Part shown: positions 1 to 8,729 of the stretch, one piece after another
Numbering within the stretch: the first letter of the stretch is position 1
Layout of the letters: the number at the start of each line of letters is the position of its first letter
Source: Deltaproteobacteria bacterium
Lineage (GTDB): Bacteria; Desulfobacterota; Desulfobacteria; Desulfobacterales; Desulfatirhabdiaceae
Length of the DNA stretch: 47,131 nucleotides
NCBI GenBank assembly: GCA_016219185.1
Contig: JACRBZ010000052.1
Span: forward strand, 1-47,131
Direction of reading: 5' to 3'
Position numbers and translations under genes: made by a program
Notes under the pieces: generated by a model
Databases searched by the model: none
The model's input: the letters and a program-made list of their open reading frames with translations, nothing else
What the model was told of the DNA's origin: nothing

Positions 1-160
1 ACAAGTAAAGCTATTTGTGCAAAGTCGTGTGCCTACAGTTTTTGAGCAAAAACGGACGGCATCATCGGATAACCGATTGATTTTACAGCGCGCGGGTCGG
101 AAAAATAGTCGCATAAATGCCTACTGAGCCGGAACCCAAGTCAAAGAGACCGGAAAAAAA
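1..160. other. Leading non-coding stretch
   Basis: I see no supportable gene in this stretch. The last 25 bases before the first enhancer element (CAAAGAGACCGG followed by a run of A) resemble the leaders before the elements at 16080 and 45695, so the repeated cassette probably begins near 135. Confidence 0.5.
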
Positions 161-190
161 GTCATATATGACCATAGGTTAAATATGACC
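161..190 (+). promoter_or_regulatory. Enhancer-like paired dyad, copy 1
   Basis: A perfect 12-bp palindrome, GTCATATATGAC, is followed 4 bp later by the imperfect dyad GGTTAAATATGACC. ATATGACC also forms a direct repeat with a 17-bp period. The same 30-bp arrangement occurs at five other sites in the window, each 130-131 bp before a -24/-12 promoter. I infer an upstream activating site for a sigma-54 activator, probably the one coded at 8730-10250. Confidence 0.8.
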
Positions 191-291
191 TATTTTATGG
201 GGCAGTGAATGATAGTTCTGTAAATGTATTTTTAACTAATTATTCTTTAAAATCAAAATGATGAATGAAGTGATGCTGAGTGTTGGAAACC

Positions 292-307
292 TGGCACAAA
301 AATTGAA
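292..307 (+). promoter_or_regulatory. Sigma-54-type promoter, copy 1
   Basis: TGGCAC, five bases, then TTGAA gives the -24/-12 spacing of sigma-54 promoters. The -24 GG is present, but the -12 dinucleotide is GA instead of the usual GC. It starts 131 bp after the start of enhancer copy 1. Transcription would begin near 318, giving a leader of about 227 nt before the lipoprotein at 545. Confidence 0.7.
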
Positions 308-339
308 CTTATAAAAAATGCTGAAAAAGAGGCCCAGTG

Positions 340-497
340 ATACTGATCTTGATTATTCACTATCGCGCGGCATTAGACAAAGCTATTCATTCCTTGGATG
401 AACTCGCAAGGCTGGCAGAGACAAGGAATGTTCGGCAGAATTTAATGCGTTAAAGGATTGGTTAGGCAGTCTGGAAATGCCAGAACTGAAAAAGTAG
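340..497 (+). pseudogene. Possible small gene relic in the leader
   Basis: Two overlapping frames read like pieces of one small helical protein. The first contains ALDKAIHSLDELARLAE. The second, after a frame change near 420, ends with NALKDWLGSLEMPELKK and a stop at 495-497. No convincing start codon or ribosome binding site is visible. I do not recognise the family. It may be a decayed short gene that once followed the promoter, or chance. Confidence 0.3.
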
Positions 498-544
498 TAA
501 CGTTGCAATCCAACGATTAGACATCTAAAGGCAGGAGGAGTGAA

Positions 545-1582
545 ATGAAGAAATATATTTTATTGTCAGTGGTAACGATTTTTGGATTAGCCTTGTTTTC
601 GGGCTGCGCTATTATGCATACATGGCCAGATGATGAAAGGAACGCAGAGCACAAGATGGTCGTAATTCAGGAAAAGATTGGGGATGGGCTGAAAACCGGT
701 GCGCTTACCCTCGATCAGTCCCAGATGTTTCTGACGAAACTGAAGGGTATTCGAAAGGACTATACGGCGCTGAAAGACAGAAGCGTCTACCGAAACGAGT
801 GGGAAAGCATTGATGAAAGGCTTGATGCGCTTGGGGAAGAGATCAACAGGGCGCTGGTCCCGACCACAAGAATTGAAGAACCAAGGATCGGGGACAGGAT
901 TGTCACAGTCCAAAGGAGAATTGATGATGGAAGGGCCAATAAGAGTTTGTCTCTGACAGAGGAGCGAGATTTTCAATCCAGATTGAATACCATTCGTCGT
1001 GATTATATGAGGATGACGGAAGGAGGCAGATACCCGACGCGCGAGGAAGGAGCGGACATAACCCGCAAGCTCGATTTGTTGGAAACGGATCTAAACCGTA
1101 CCACAAGAATTGAAGAACCCAGGATCGGGGATAGGATTGTCGCACTCCAAAGGAGAATTGATGATGGAAGAGGCAGCAAACGTTTGTCTCTGACAGAGGA
1201 GCGAGATTTTCAATCCAGACTGGACACCATTCGTCGTGATTATATGAGGATGACGGAAGGAGGCAGATACCCGACGCACGAGGAGGGAGCAGACATAACC
1301 CGCAAGCTCGATTTGTTGGAAACGGATCTAAACCGTACCACAAGAATTGAAGAACCCAGGAACGGAGACAGGATGGACGCACTCCAAAGGAGAATTGATG
1401 ATGGAAGAAGCAGCAAGCGTTTGTCTCTGGCAGAGGAGCGAGATTTTCAATCCAGACTGGACACCATTCGTCGTGATTATCTGAGGATGACGGAAGGTGG
1501 CAGATATCCCACGCACGAGGAAGGATCAGACATATCCCGCAGGCTCGATTCCTTGGAACTGGATCTAAATCGGTTATGGTAG
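545..1582 (+). CDS. Lipoprotein with tandem 79-residue helical repeats
   Basis: The protein has 345 residues and an N-terminal lipoprotein signal (MKKYILLSVVTIFGLALFSGC) whose lipobox cysteine is residue 21, so it should be membrane-anchored. The mature part is four copies of one helical unit. The first (about residues 35-105) is diverged. The other three begin at TRIEEPR and run about 79 residues each, with conserved QRRIDDGR, LSLTEERDFQSRL and RDYMRMTEGGRYPT segments. The units are very similar at DNA level, which suggests recent expansion by unequal crossover. A GGAGGAG ribosome site precedes the ATG by a few bases. It is the first gene after enhancer/promoter copy 1. I do not recognise a named family, and a structural or scaffold role in the envelope is only a guess. 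Confidence 0.85.
   Translation: MKKYILLSVVTIFGLALFSGCAIMHTWPDDERNAEHKMVVIQEKIGDGLKTGALTLDQSQMFLTKLKGIRKDYTALKDRSVYRNEWESIDERLDALGEEINRALVPTTRIEEPRIGDRIVTVQRRIDDGRANKSLSLTEERDFQSRLNTIRRDYMRMTEGGRYPTREEGADITRKLDLLETDLNRTTRIEEPRIGDRIVALQRRIDDGRGSKRLSLTEERDFQSRLDTIRRDYMRMTEGGRYPTHEEGADITRKLDLLETDLNRTTRIEEPRNGDRMDALQRRIDDGRSSKRLSLAEERDFQSRLDTIRRDYLRMTEGGRYPTHEEGSDISRRLDSLELDLNRLW
863..1573 (+). repeat. Three tandem 237-bp coding repeats
   Basis: Units start at 863, 1100 and 1337 with the shared bases ACCACAAGAATTGAAGAACC, an exact 237-bp (79-codon) period that keeps the reading frame. Units two and three are closest to each other. Copy number could vary by recombination. Confidence 0.9.
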
Positions 1583-1600
1583 AATTTTTCAGAAAATCGG

Positions 1601-1625
1601 CTTACAGGGTTGAAAACCTTGTAAG
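1601..1625 (+). terminator. Stem-loop after the repeat lipoprotein gene
   Basis: CTTACAGGGT and ACCTTGTAAG form a 10-bp stem (one G-T pair) around a five-base loop, 19 bases after the stop codon. There is no T tract after it, so it is more likely an RNA-stabilising or attenuating structure than a strong intrinsic terminator. Confidence 0.4.
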
Positions 1626-1706
1626 AGGTATGCAGGTACTGATTTAAAGTAGTTACATATTAACAGTGCGGTCGTATGATTGCACATCAAAAACAGGAGA
1701 AGCAAT

Positions 1707-2018
1707 ATGAAAAATGCTATTTTTATGACGGTGTTAATGGTGTTTGGATTGGCCATGTTTTCGGGCTGCGCCACTTTAACGGGCGAAACTGCAGGTGATA
1801 AAATTGATGATTCATCGATTTATACCCAAGCAACTGCAATAATCGTTAATGACCCGGATGCTCATTTTTTAAAAATCGAAGTGACGGTTACAAAAAATGA
1901 GGTTGTGCTTACAGGTTTTGTGAATAGTCCAGCGACCGAGAACCGAATTGTATCAAAAATCAGAGCAATCAATGGTGTGAAAACCGTGAAGAGCCTCTTG
2001 AAGATAGAAAAGAAATAA
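1707..2018 (+). CDS. BON-domain lipoprotein
   Basis: This 103-residue lipoprotein has a signal peptide ending at the lipobox MFSGC and one BON domain covering most of the mature part (about residues 30-100: IDDSSIYTQATAII, VVLTGFVNSP, INGVKTVKSLL). BON domains are found in periplasmic proteins such as OsmY and are thought to bind phospholipid or other envelope components. I chose the ATG at 1707 because AGGAG lies just upstream and the signal peptide starts there; a longer in-frame start at 1680 has no such support. Its signal peptide resembles that of the preceding lipoprotein (MTVLMVFGLAMFSGC against SVVTIFGLALFSGC). It probably shares the transcript from promoter copy 1. Confidence 0.88.
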   Translation: MKNAIFMTVLMVFGLAMFSGCATLTGETAGDKIDDSSIYTQATAIIVNDPDAHFLKIEVTVTKNEVVLTGFVNSPATENRIVSKIRAINGVKTVKSLLKIEKK

Positions 2019-2172
2019 TAAGGGATAAGGGGTATTCCATCAAAGCACTTCCCATTTCTCCAAAATTCCCTGAGTGCCCCTTCAAATGAGAGTTTTATGA
2101 CCTCACACTGCTCTATGGAGAGGGAGAATCAATCCCTTCTCCGTCATTGCGCAGCATGAAAGGAGAAATACC

Positions 2173-2364
2173 ATGCCGTTGATTCAATTGGTCCTGGTTT
2201 TGGTTGTTGTTGGAGTGATCCTGTGGGTGATTAACAACTACATTCCGATGCAGTCCACCATAAAAAGACTCCTCAATGCCGTTGTGGTTATTGCGGTTGT
2301 TCTCTGGCTTTTGAGCGTCTTCGGGCTCATCGGAGACATCTCAAGGATTCGTATCGGGAAATGA
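2173..2364 (+). CDS. Thivi_2564-type small membrane protein
   Basis: The protein has 63 residues with two hydrophobic segments (about 3-21 and 34-54) separated by a short loop containing the NNYIPM and IKRLLN motifs. Short proteins of this shape are annotated as the Thivi_2564 family, whose function is unknown. They often sit near BON and other stress genes, as here. AGGAG precedes the ATG at good spacing. The 154-base gap before it holds no other gene I can support. Confidence 0.8.
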   Translation: MPLIQLVLVLVVVGVILWVINNYIPMQSTIKRLLNAVVVIAVVLWLLSVFGLIGDISRIRIGK

Positions 2365-2407
2365 ATCTTTTCTGAAAATACGTTCAATAAACTGAAAGGA
2401 GTTTTAA

Positions 2408-2710
2408 ATGAAGGACAAACGAAAAGCATACGAAGAGAAACTTGAGGCGCAGCTCGAAGAATGGAACGCGCAGATTGCGCTGCTCAAGGCCAAGGCTGAC
2501 AAAGCCAAGGCCGAGGCGAAGGCCGAGGCGAAGATTGAATACTATAAAAGCATCGAAGCGTTGGAGCACAAGCAAGAAGCTGCCGGGACAAAACTGCGCG
2601 AGTTGAAGGCCGCCGGAGATGAGGCGTGGGAAAGTCTCAAAACAGGCGCGGAAAAAGTTTGGGATGAAGTTAAGACAGCCTACCACAATGCAGCCTCAAA
2701 GTTCAAATGA
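2408..2710 (+). CDS. sll1863-type coiled-coil stress protein
   Basis: This 100-residue charged helical protein has no signal peptide. A long coiled coil (about residues 5-75, rich in Ala, Lys and Glu, with an AEAKAEAKIEYY stretch) is followed by AWESLKTGAEKVWDEVKTAY and an SKFK end. The pattern of EAQLEEWNAQI at the start and WESLK...A..A..KFK at the end matches proteins annotated as the sll1863 stress-response family. The molecular role is unknown. AAAGGAG precedes the start. A shorter relative is coded at 11886-12149. Confidence 0.8.
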   Translation: MKDKRKAYEEKLEAQLEEWNAQIALLKAKADKAKAEAKAEAKIEYYKSIEALEHKQEAAGTKLRELKAAGDEAWESLKTGAEKVWDEVKTAYHNAASKFK

Positions 2711-2784
2711 GCAAGGATGCCGGACTCAGCGGTCTGGCGTTTGGGGCGCCCCTTATTTGTGTCAAAAAGGAGGATGAAGTGATC

Positions 2785-3915
2785 ATGCTGCTGCGTATCC
2801 CCACCTGTCTCAATGTTGCCGGCCGCCTGTGCGCCGCCTTTCTCTGTCTCATGCTCCTTTTCCCATCACCCCCTGCGATGGCCGCCGCGGACAGGTCCGG
2901 CGATGAATTTCTGACCGGTTATGTTGCCTCCATCCTTGAGCGGGATCTAAAATGGGAGAGAGACAGCTATATTTTGAAGATCGTGAATGGGGCTGCCACG
3001 ATTACCTTGTATAAAGAGGATCCGATGCGACAGGAGGCGGCCGACAAGCAACTGCGCGCAATCGATGGACTTAATGGGATAACGATAGTGGTGAAGCCCG
3101 CGGACGCCGCCAAGCCGGAAGCGGTAGGCAGTTTTATGGGGATAACCGGCCAGGGAGAAGCCTTTCCAATTGGCGACGTGTTCCGGCCGCTCATCGCCGA
3201 CCCGAAACAGCCGCAGTTCTTTGTCAGCATCCTCAGCTTCAGATCATTGGATGCGCGATACACCCTGGCTTCAGTCGGTTTCGGAGAGACATTCGGCCTG
3301 TACAGGTTTTTCGGCAGCCGTGAGGGGAACGGTCTGCAACTGAGCCTGGAAGGCGCTCTGTTCGCCCAATTCAACCTGAGCGCTCCTTCTTCCGACCTCA
3401 TCAACGCGGATTATACCATCGGCATTCCCGTCACCTACCGGTATGGCGATAATTCGCTTCGTTTCCGCCTTTATCACCAGAGTTCGCACTTGGGGGATGA
3501 ACTGCTCCTGAGCGCCAATCATCCGGAACGGATTAACCTCAGCTATGAAGCCACTGAACTCATCTATTCCCGCGAATGGCGTGAATGGCGAGTGTACGGT
3601 GGCGGGGAGTACCTGATCCACAAGGAACCGAGTGATCTAAAGCCGACAATCGCCCACTGGGGGATCGAGTATTACGGTAGCAAGCCGCTTGTGTGGAACG
3701 GCAGACCGGTTGCCGGGATGGACATGAAGAGCATGGAGGAGAATGACTGGGCCATCGATACCAGCATCAAGGCCGGCCTCGAGTTCGGTCATCCCAATCC
3801 AGGCCAGCGTCGCCTGCGCCTTATGGCAGAGTGGTACAATGGGTATAACCCGCACGGACAGTTTTATAACAATAAGGTTGATTACTTTGGCTTGGGGGTG
3901 TCGCTGGGATTCTAA
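2785..3915 (+). CDS. DUF1207 outer-membrane protein
   Basis: The protein has about 376 residues. It has a cleavable signal peptide (ending near PAMAAAD), a short BON-like segment (about residues 30-85: GYVASILERDL, KIVNGAATITLY, IDGLNGITIVV) and a large beta-rich region typical of DUF1207 proteins, ending in the aromatic GLGVSLGF that suits insertion in the outer membrane. Repeated patterns such as FRFRLYHQSSHLGDE and WREWRVYGGGEYL look like beta-barrel strands. GGAGG at about 2767 serves either GTG 2779 or ATG 2785. The open frame extends back to 2707, overlapping the previous stop, but that start adds a non-signal N-terminus. The function is unknown. Confidence 0.82.
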   Translation: MLLRIPTCLNVAGRLCAAFLCLMLLFPSPPAMAAADRSGDEFLTGYVASILERDLKWERDSYILKIVNGAATITLYKEDPMRQEAADKQLRAIDGLNGITIVVKPADAAKPEAVGSFMGITGQGEAFPIGDVFRPLIADPKQPQFFVSILSFRSLDARYTLASVGFGETFGLYRFFGSREGNGLQLSLEGALFAQFNLSAPSSDLINADYTIGIPVTYRYGDNSLRFRLYHQSSHLGDELLLSANHPERINLSYEATELIYSREWREWRVYGGGEYLIHKEPSDLKPTIAHWGIEYYGSKPLVWNGRPVAGMDMKSMEENDWAIDTSIKAGLEFGHPNPGQRRLRLMAEWYNGYNPHGQFYNNKVDYFGLGVSLGF

Positions 3916-3957
3916 ATGAGTTTATCGTGGCAATAAATAAAGAAAAGGGTGAAGAAA

Positions 3958-4113
3958 ATGGTCATACTAATAAGCGTGTTGTTCATTTTTACGGCGGTGA
4001 CGGTCTGTCGGTACACAAGCACATCAGGAGAATTGGCATTTGAAGAAACACCAGAAAGAAGCGATTCTCATGTCGTTCCAGCCAGAGATCTATTGTTGAC
4101 TAAAAGTGCTTAA
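3958..4113 (+). CDS. Possible 51-residue membrane peptide
   Basis: The frame MVILISVLFIFTAVTVC is a plausible transmembrane start, followed by a hydrophilic tail rich in Ser, Glu and Asp. A weak purine-rich site (GGGTGAAG) precedes the ATG. I recognise no family. It may be a small secreted or membrane peptide or a chance frame between the DUF1207 gene and the kinase. Confidence 0.35.
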   Translation: MVILISVLFIFTAVTVCRYTSTSGELAFEETPERSDSHVVPARDLLLTKSA

Positions 4114-4226
4114 AATCATAAAGAATATTAATATGCTCATTGATAATGATGTCCGATGTCCATTCGGCAGCGGTGTACTGATGTGCGGCATCCGATACGC
4201 AGCCATAAAAATGAAGGAAGCCCACA

Positions 4227-7200
4227 ATGAAAAACAAGGAAATCCGACCCGAACAAGCCAGTGGACTGCGCCGTCAGGCCGAAAAGATCGCCAGGGCAGA
4301 CATGGCAAAGTCGCCGGAAAACAACGAATCCCTGTCACCTGAAGAAATCCGGCGGACACTCCACGAGTTCCGCGTGCATCAGATTGAACTGGAGATTCAG
4401 AACGAGGAGTTGCGCACGGCGCAGCAGAAACTGGACGCCGAACGGGCGCGCTATTTCGACCTCTATGACCTGGCACCGGTGGGTTTTTGCTCCATTTCTG
4501 AAAAAGGGCTGATCCTGGAGATCAACCTGACGGCAGCGAATCTGCTGAACATGCCCAGGGGAACGCTGCTCAGGCAGCCGATCACCCGGTTCATTCACAA
4601 TGAAGACCAGGATATTTTCTACCTCCGCCGCAAACAACTCTCCGAAACCCATTTGGCAGGCACAAGGCAAGCCGGTGAACCGCTGGGTTGCGATCTTCGG
4701 ATGGTGAAAAAGAATGGCACGCAATTCTGGGCGCATCTGGAAATAACCGTCTCGCAGGATGCCGGCGGCGCTCCCGTATGCCGTATCGTAATGAGCGACA
4801 TCACTGAACGCATTCAGGCTGAAAAAGCACTGCTCAAGGCCGGTGCCCTGCAGCGCGCGATTTTCAACAGCGCCAACTTCTCAAGTATTGCTACCGATGC
4901 AAAGGGCGTCATTCAGATCTTCAACGTTGGCGCCGAGCGCATGCTGGGTTACTCGGCCCCCGAAGTGATGAACAAGATCACGCCGGCCGAAATTTCCGAT
5001 CCTCAGGAAGTGATTGCGCGCGCCGAAGCGCTCAGCGCCGAACTTGGAACCCCGATTGCGCCGGGTTTCGAGGCACTGGTTTTCAAGGCTTCACGCGGCA
5101 TCGAGGATATCTACGAGCTGACCTACATCCGCAAGGACGGGAGCCGACTTCCGGCGGTCGTGTCTGTCACGGCCCTGCACGACGAGAAAAACGCCATTAT
5201 CGGTTATCTGCTGATCGGCACGGACAACACCGCGCGCAAGCAAGTCGAAGCAGAGCGGCAGCAGTTGATAGAGATTCAGCAGGAGACAAACAAACAACTG
5301 CAACAGGCCAACGTCACCTTGCGGGACAGTGAGGAAAAGCTTGCGGTGACGCTCAATTCCATTGGCGATGCCGTGATAACCACCGATACCGAAGCGCGTG
5401 TGACACTTTTGAATCCCCTTGCCGAAAAACTCACCGGTTGGACGATGGCGCAAGCCGGCGGTCGACCGGTGGCCGATATTTTTAACATCATCAACAAAGA
5501 GAACCGCCACCCCGCAACAATTCCGGTAATTGAAACCCTGGCGCAGGGCACGATACAGGGCCTGGCCAATCACACCGTACTGATTGCACGTGATGGCAGT
5601 GAGTGCGATATTGCGGACAGTTGCGCACCGATTCGCGACCGGGACGGTCAGGTGATCGGCGCCGTGCTGGTGTTCCGCGATGTTACCGGGGAATATGCAT
5701 CGCAGCAGGCCTTGCGTGACAGTACCGCGATGATCCAAACGATTCTCAATACCGTGGGGGATGGCATCGTCACCCTGCACGCCTTTGGCGGCATCGTCCA
5801 GACGGTCAATCCGGCTGCCGAGCGCATGTTTGGTTATACCGCAGAAGAATTCATCGGACAGGAATTCAGCCTGCTGATCCCCGAACTGGATCAGGACCAG
5901 CACAACGGTTCGCTCGAGTATTACAGTGCCAGCGAAGAGGCGCGCGCAATAGGCCTCGGACGCGAAGTCACCGGCCGGCGCAAGGATGGCGGCACTTTTC
6001 CGTTGGAGATAGCGGTAAGCGAAATGTGGCTGGGTGGCCAGAGATACTTCACCTGCATTTTGCGTGATATCACGGCACGCAATCAGCTCGATCAGCGCCT
6101 GCGCGACCATCAGTTCTACACGCGTTCCCTCTTCGAATCCAACATCGACGCGCTGATGACTACCGATCCATTCGGTATCATCACCGATGTCAACAAACAG
6201 ATGGAGGTGCTCTCCGATTGCACGCGCGACGAATTGATCGGCGCGCCGTTCAAGAATTACTTCACTGACCCGGAGCGGGCAGAGGCAGGCATCAAGCGCG
6301 TGCTGAGCGAAAAAAAGATCACCAACTACGAACTCACCGCATGCACCAGGGACGGCAGGGAAACTGTGGTGTCCTTCAATGCCACCACGTTCTACGATCG
6401 AGACAGGAGGCTGCAGGGCGTGTTTGCCGCCGCGCGCGACGTCACGGAACGCAAACTCCTGGATCAGGTGCTGCAGGAAAAGACCACCGAGTTGGAGAAC
6501 GCCAAGGCAGTGGCGGAAAAAGCCAACCTCGCCAAATCGGATTTTCTCTCCAATATGAGCCATGAGATCCGCACACCGATGAACGCCATTATCGGAATGT
6601 CCCATTTGGCGCTGAAAACCGAGCTGACGTCCCGCCAGCGCGACTACATCAAGAAGATCAAACATTCCAGCCGGCATCTGCTCAACATCATCAACGATAT
6701 TCTCGACTTCTCGAAGATTGAAGAGGGCAAGCTGACGATCGAGTTCACCGAGTTCGAATTGGAGAAGGTGCTTGAAAAGGTGGCCAACCTGATCGCCGAG
6801 AAGGCTTCAGCCAAGGGAGTGGAACTGGTTTTTGACGTAGACAGGAACGTGCCGTCCAACCTGATCGGCGATCCGCTGAGGCTGGAGCAAATTCTTATCA
6901 ACTACAGCAACAATGCCGTTACGTTCACCGAGCATGGTGAGATCGACATCATCATCCGCCTCAAGGAACAGACAGACGAAGACGTGCTGATTTATTGCGC
7001 GGTACGCGATACGGGCATCGGCCTGACCGAGGAGCAGATGGGGAGGTTGTTCCAGCGATTTTCGCAGGCCGACACCTCAACCACCCGCGAATTTGGCGGC
7101 ACCGGCCTCGGGCTGGCCATTTCCAAGAAGCTTGCCGAACTGATGGGTGGAGATGTGGGCGTGGATAGCGAATTCGGCAAGGGAAGCACCTTCTGGTTTA

Positions 7201-8717
7201 CCGCAAGTTTTGGCAGGGGCATCGGCCAGCAGTGCAAACCGTCATTGTCGGCCGATCTGCATGGCAAACGTGTGCTGGTAGTGGACGACAACGAGAACGC
7301 CTGTCAGGTGCTGGGTGACCTGCTTGGCGGTATGAACTTCAAGGTCGATCTGGCCGAGTCGGGCAAGGCGGCCATCGGCGCGGTGGAACGCGCCGAGGCG
7401 CAGGGAATGCCCTATGAGATCGTGTTCCTCGACTGGCAGATGCCGGGCATGGATGGCAACGAGACGGCCAGACAGTTAAAGGATCTCCCGCTCAGCCATA
7501 TGCCGCACATGATTATGGTGACCGCATTCGGCCGCGAGGAAGTTATTAAGGATGCGGAGGAAGCAGGCATCGTGGATTTACTGATCAAACCGGTCAGCCC
7601 CTCGATGCTCTTCGACAGCGTGATACGCATTCTGGGAGGCATCGTCGATGGCGCGCGCACCGCCGGGGAAGCGCCGAGCAGTGCTTTCGAGCAACTCGCC
7701 ACCATCAAAGGCTCCCGCATCCTGCTGGTGGAGGACAACGCGCTCAACCAGGAAGTGGCAACCGAACTGCTGCGGGACGCAGGCTTTATTGTCGATCTGG
7801 CCGAGAACGGCCGGATTGCGCTGGGAAAGGTCAGGGCCGCCGATTATGATATCGTGCTGATGGACATGCAGATGCCGGTTATGGACGGTGTGGCTGCGAC
7901 CCGGGAAATCCGCAAGGAAACTCGTTTTAGAAATCTTCCGGTGGTGGCGATGACCGCCAACGCCATGCTGGGCGATCGTGACCGCTGCATGGCGGCAGGC
8001 ATGAACGATCACGTGGCCAAGCCGATCGAACCTGAAATCTTGTGGAAGATGCTTCTGAAATGGATCAAGCCGCGATACTCGACAGCGGCAACCGCTGAGG
8101 TGAACTCGCAGGTGGTGGAAGATGCCGACCTTTCGTCCGACATCGAGGGGCTGGACATGGTCAACGGCCTGCGCCGCGTGTTCGACAAGAAGTCGCTCTA
8201 CCTCTCTATTCTGCGCAAGTTCATCTCCGGGCAGAAATCCGTGGTGGCGGAAATCCTCAAAGCACTGGAGTGCGACGTTCCGAACTCCGCGGAGCGGCTC
8301 GCCCACACGCTAAAGAGCGTTTCCGGCACCATCGGTGCCACCGGTCTGCAACAACTGGCGGAAAAACTCGAAACCGCGATCAAGGAACACCATCCGCGCG
8401 CGGAGGTTGATGCTCGGCTCGACGCGTTGAAAATGCCGCTTGAATATCTTATCACCCAACTGGAACAGAAACTGCCGGAGGAACGGATCAAGACGGCTGT
8501 CACGGTCGCGCCGGAACAACTCAAGGCTGTCTGTGATAAGCTGGAGGCAATGCTGGCCGACGACGACGCGGGGGTGAGCGAAGTGCTGGATGTGAATGCG
8601 GACCTGCTGAACGCTGCCTTCCCCAACCACTATCGCAAGATCGACGATGGCATCCGATCATTCGATTTTGATGCGGCGCTCGCAGCCCTGAAGGCCGCTA
8701 CCGGGCCATCGGCCTAA
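4227..8717 (+). CDS. Five-PAS hybrid sensor kinase with two receivers and Hpt
   Basis: This 1496-residue protein has no obvious membrane segment, so it is probably a cytosolic sensor. A charged helical N-terminus (with [14 protein letters not shown]) is followed by about five PAS domains (roughly 65-755). A dimerisation domain carries phospho-His at about 779 ([10 protein letters not shown]), followed by an ATPase domain with DTGIGL and GGTGLGLAI. Two receivers have phospho-Asp at about 1069 ([11 protein letters not shown]) and 1213 ([11 protein letters not shown]). A C-terminal Hpt has His at about 1360 ([13 protein letters not shown]). This is a full four-step phosphorelay, which would end on a separate receiver. 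The gene ends 12 bases before the sigma-54 activator, its obvious partner. PAS input suggests redox, gas or ligand sensing, but no cofactor residue can be assigned. Confidence 0.93.
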   Translation: MKNKEIRPEQASGLRRQAEKIARADMAKSPENNESLSPEEIRRTLHEFRVHQIELEIQNEELRTAQQKLDAERARYFDLYDLAPVGFCSISEKGLILEINLTAANLLNMPRGTLLRQPITRFIHNEDQDIFYLRRKQLSETHLAGTRQAGEPLGCDLRMVKKNGTQFWAHLEITVSQDAGGAPVCRIVMSDITERIQAEKALLKAGALQRAIFNSANFSSIATDAKGVIQIFNVGAERMLGYSAPEVMNKITPAEISDPQEVIARAEALSAELGTPIAPGFEALVFKASRGIEDIYELTYIRKDGSRLPAVVSVTALHDEKNAIIGYLLIGTDNTARKQVEAERQQLIEIQQETNKQLQQANVTLRDSEEKLAVTLNSIGDAVITTDTEARVTLLNPLAEKLTGWTMAQAGGRPVADIFNIINKENRHPATIPVIETLAQGTIQGLANHTVLIARDGSECDIADSCAPIRDRDGQVIGAVLVFRDVTGEYASQQALRDSTAMIQTILNTVGDGIVTLHAFGGIVQTVNPAAERMFGYTAEEFIGQEFSLLIPELDQDQHNGSLEYYSASEEARAIGLGREVTGRRKDGGTFPLEIAVSEMWLGGQRYFTCILRDITARNQLDQRLRDHQFYTRSLFESNIDALMTTDPFGIITDVNKQMEVLSDCTRDELIGAPFKNYFTDPERAEAGIKRVLSEKKITNYELTACTRDGRETVVSFNATTFYDRDRRLQGVFAAARDVTERKLLDQVLQEKTTELENAKAVAEKANLAKSDFLSNMSHEIRTPMNAIIGMSHLALKTELTSRQRDYIKKIKHSSRHLLNIINDILDFSKIEEGKLTIEFTEFELEKVLEKVANLIAEKASAKGVELVFDVDRNVPSNLIGDPLRLEQILINYSNNAVTFTEHGEIDIIIRLKEQTDEDVLIYCAVRDTGIGLTEEQMGRLFQRFSQADTSTTREFGGTGLGLAISKKLAELMGGDVGVDSEFGKGSTFWFTASFGRGIGQQCKPSLSADLHGKRVLVVDDNENACQVLGDLLGGMNFKVDLAESGKAAIGAVERAEAQGMPYEIVFLDWQMPGMDGNETARQLKDLPLSHMPHMIMVTAFGREEVIKDAEEAGIVDLLIKPVSPSMLFDSVIRILGGIVDGARTAGEAPSSAFEQLATIKGSRILLVEDNALNQEVATELLRDAGFIVDLAENGRIALGKVRAADYDIVLMDMQMPVMDGVAATREIRKETRFRNLPVVAMTANAMLGDRDRCMAAGMNDHVAKPIEPEILWKMLLKWIKPRYSTAATAEVNSQVVEDADLSSDIEGLDMVNGLRRVFDKKSLYLSILRKFISGQKSVVAEILKALECDVPNSAERLAHTLKSVSGTIGATGLQQLAEKLETAIKEHHPRAEVDARLDALKMPLEYLITQLEQKLPEERIKTAVTVAPEQLKAVCDKLEAMLADDDAGVSEVLDVNADLLNAAFPNHYRKIDDGIRSFDFDAALAALKAATGPSA

Positions 8718-8729
8718 AAGGAAACAACC

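Noticed and set aside
161..190. Dyad as an operator for a simple repressor
   Set aside because: Possible, but the fixed 130-131 bp distance to six -24/-12 promoters fits an enhancer better than an operator overlapping a promoter.
863..1573. CRISPR-like array
   Set aside because: Repeats are 237 bp, contiguous, coding and in frame, without spacers.
5091..6677. Long open frame on the minus strand over the hybrid kinase
   Set aside because: It lies opposite a clear multidomain kinase, has no ribosome site or family pattern, and reflects GC-rich codon bias.
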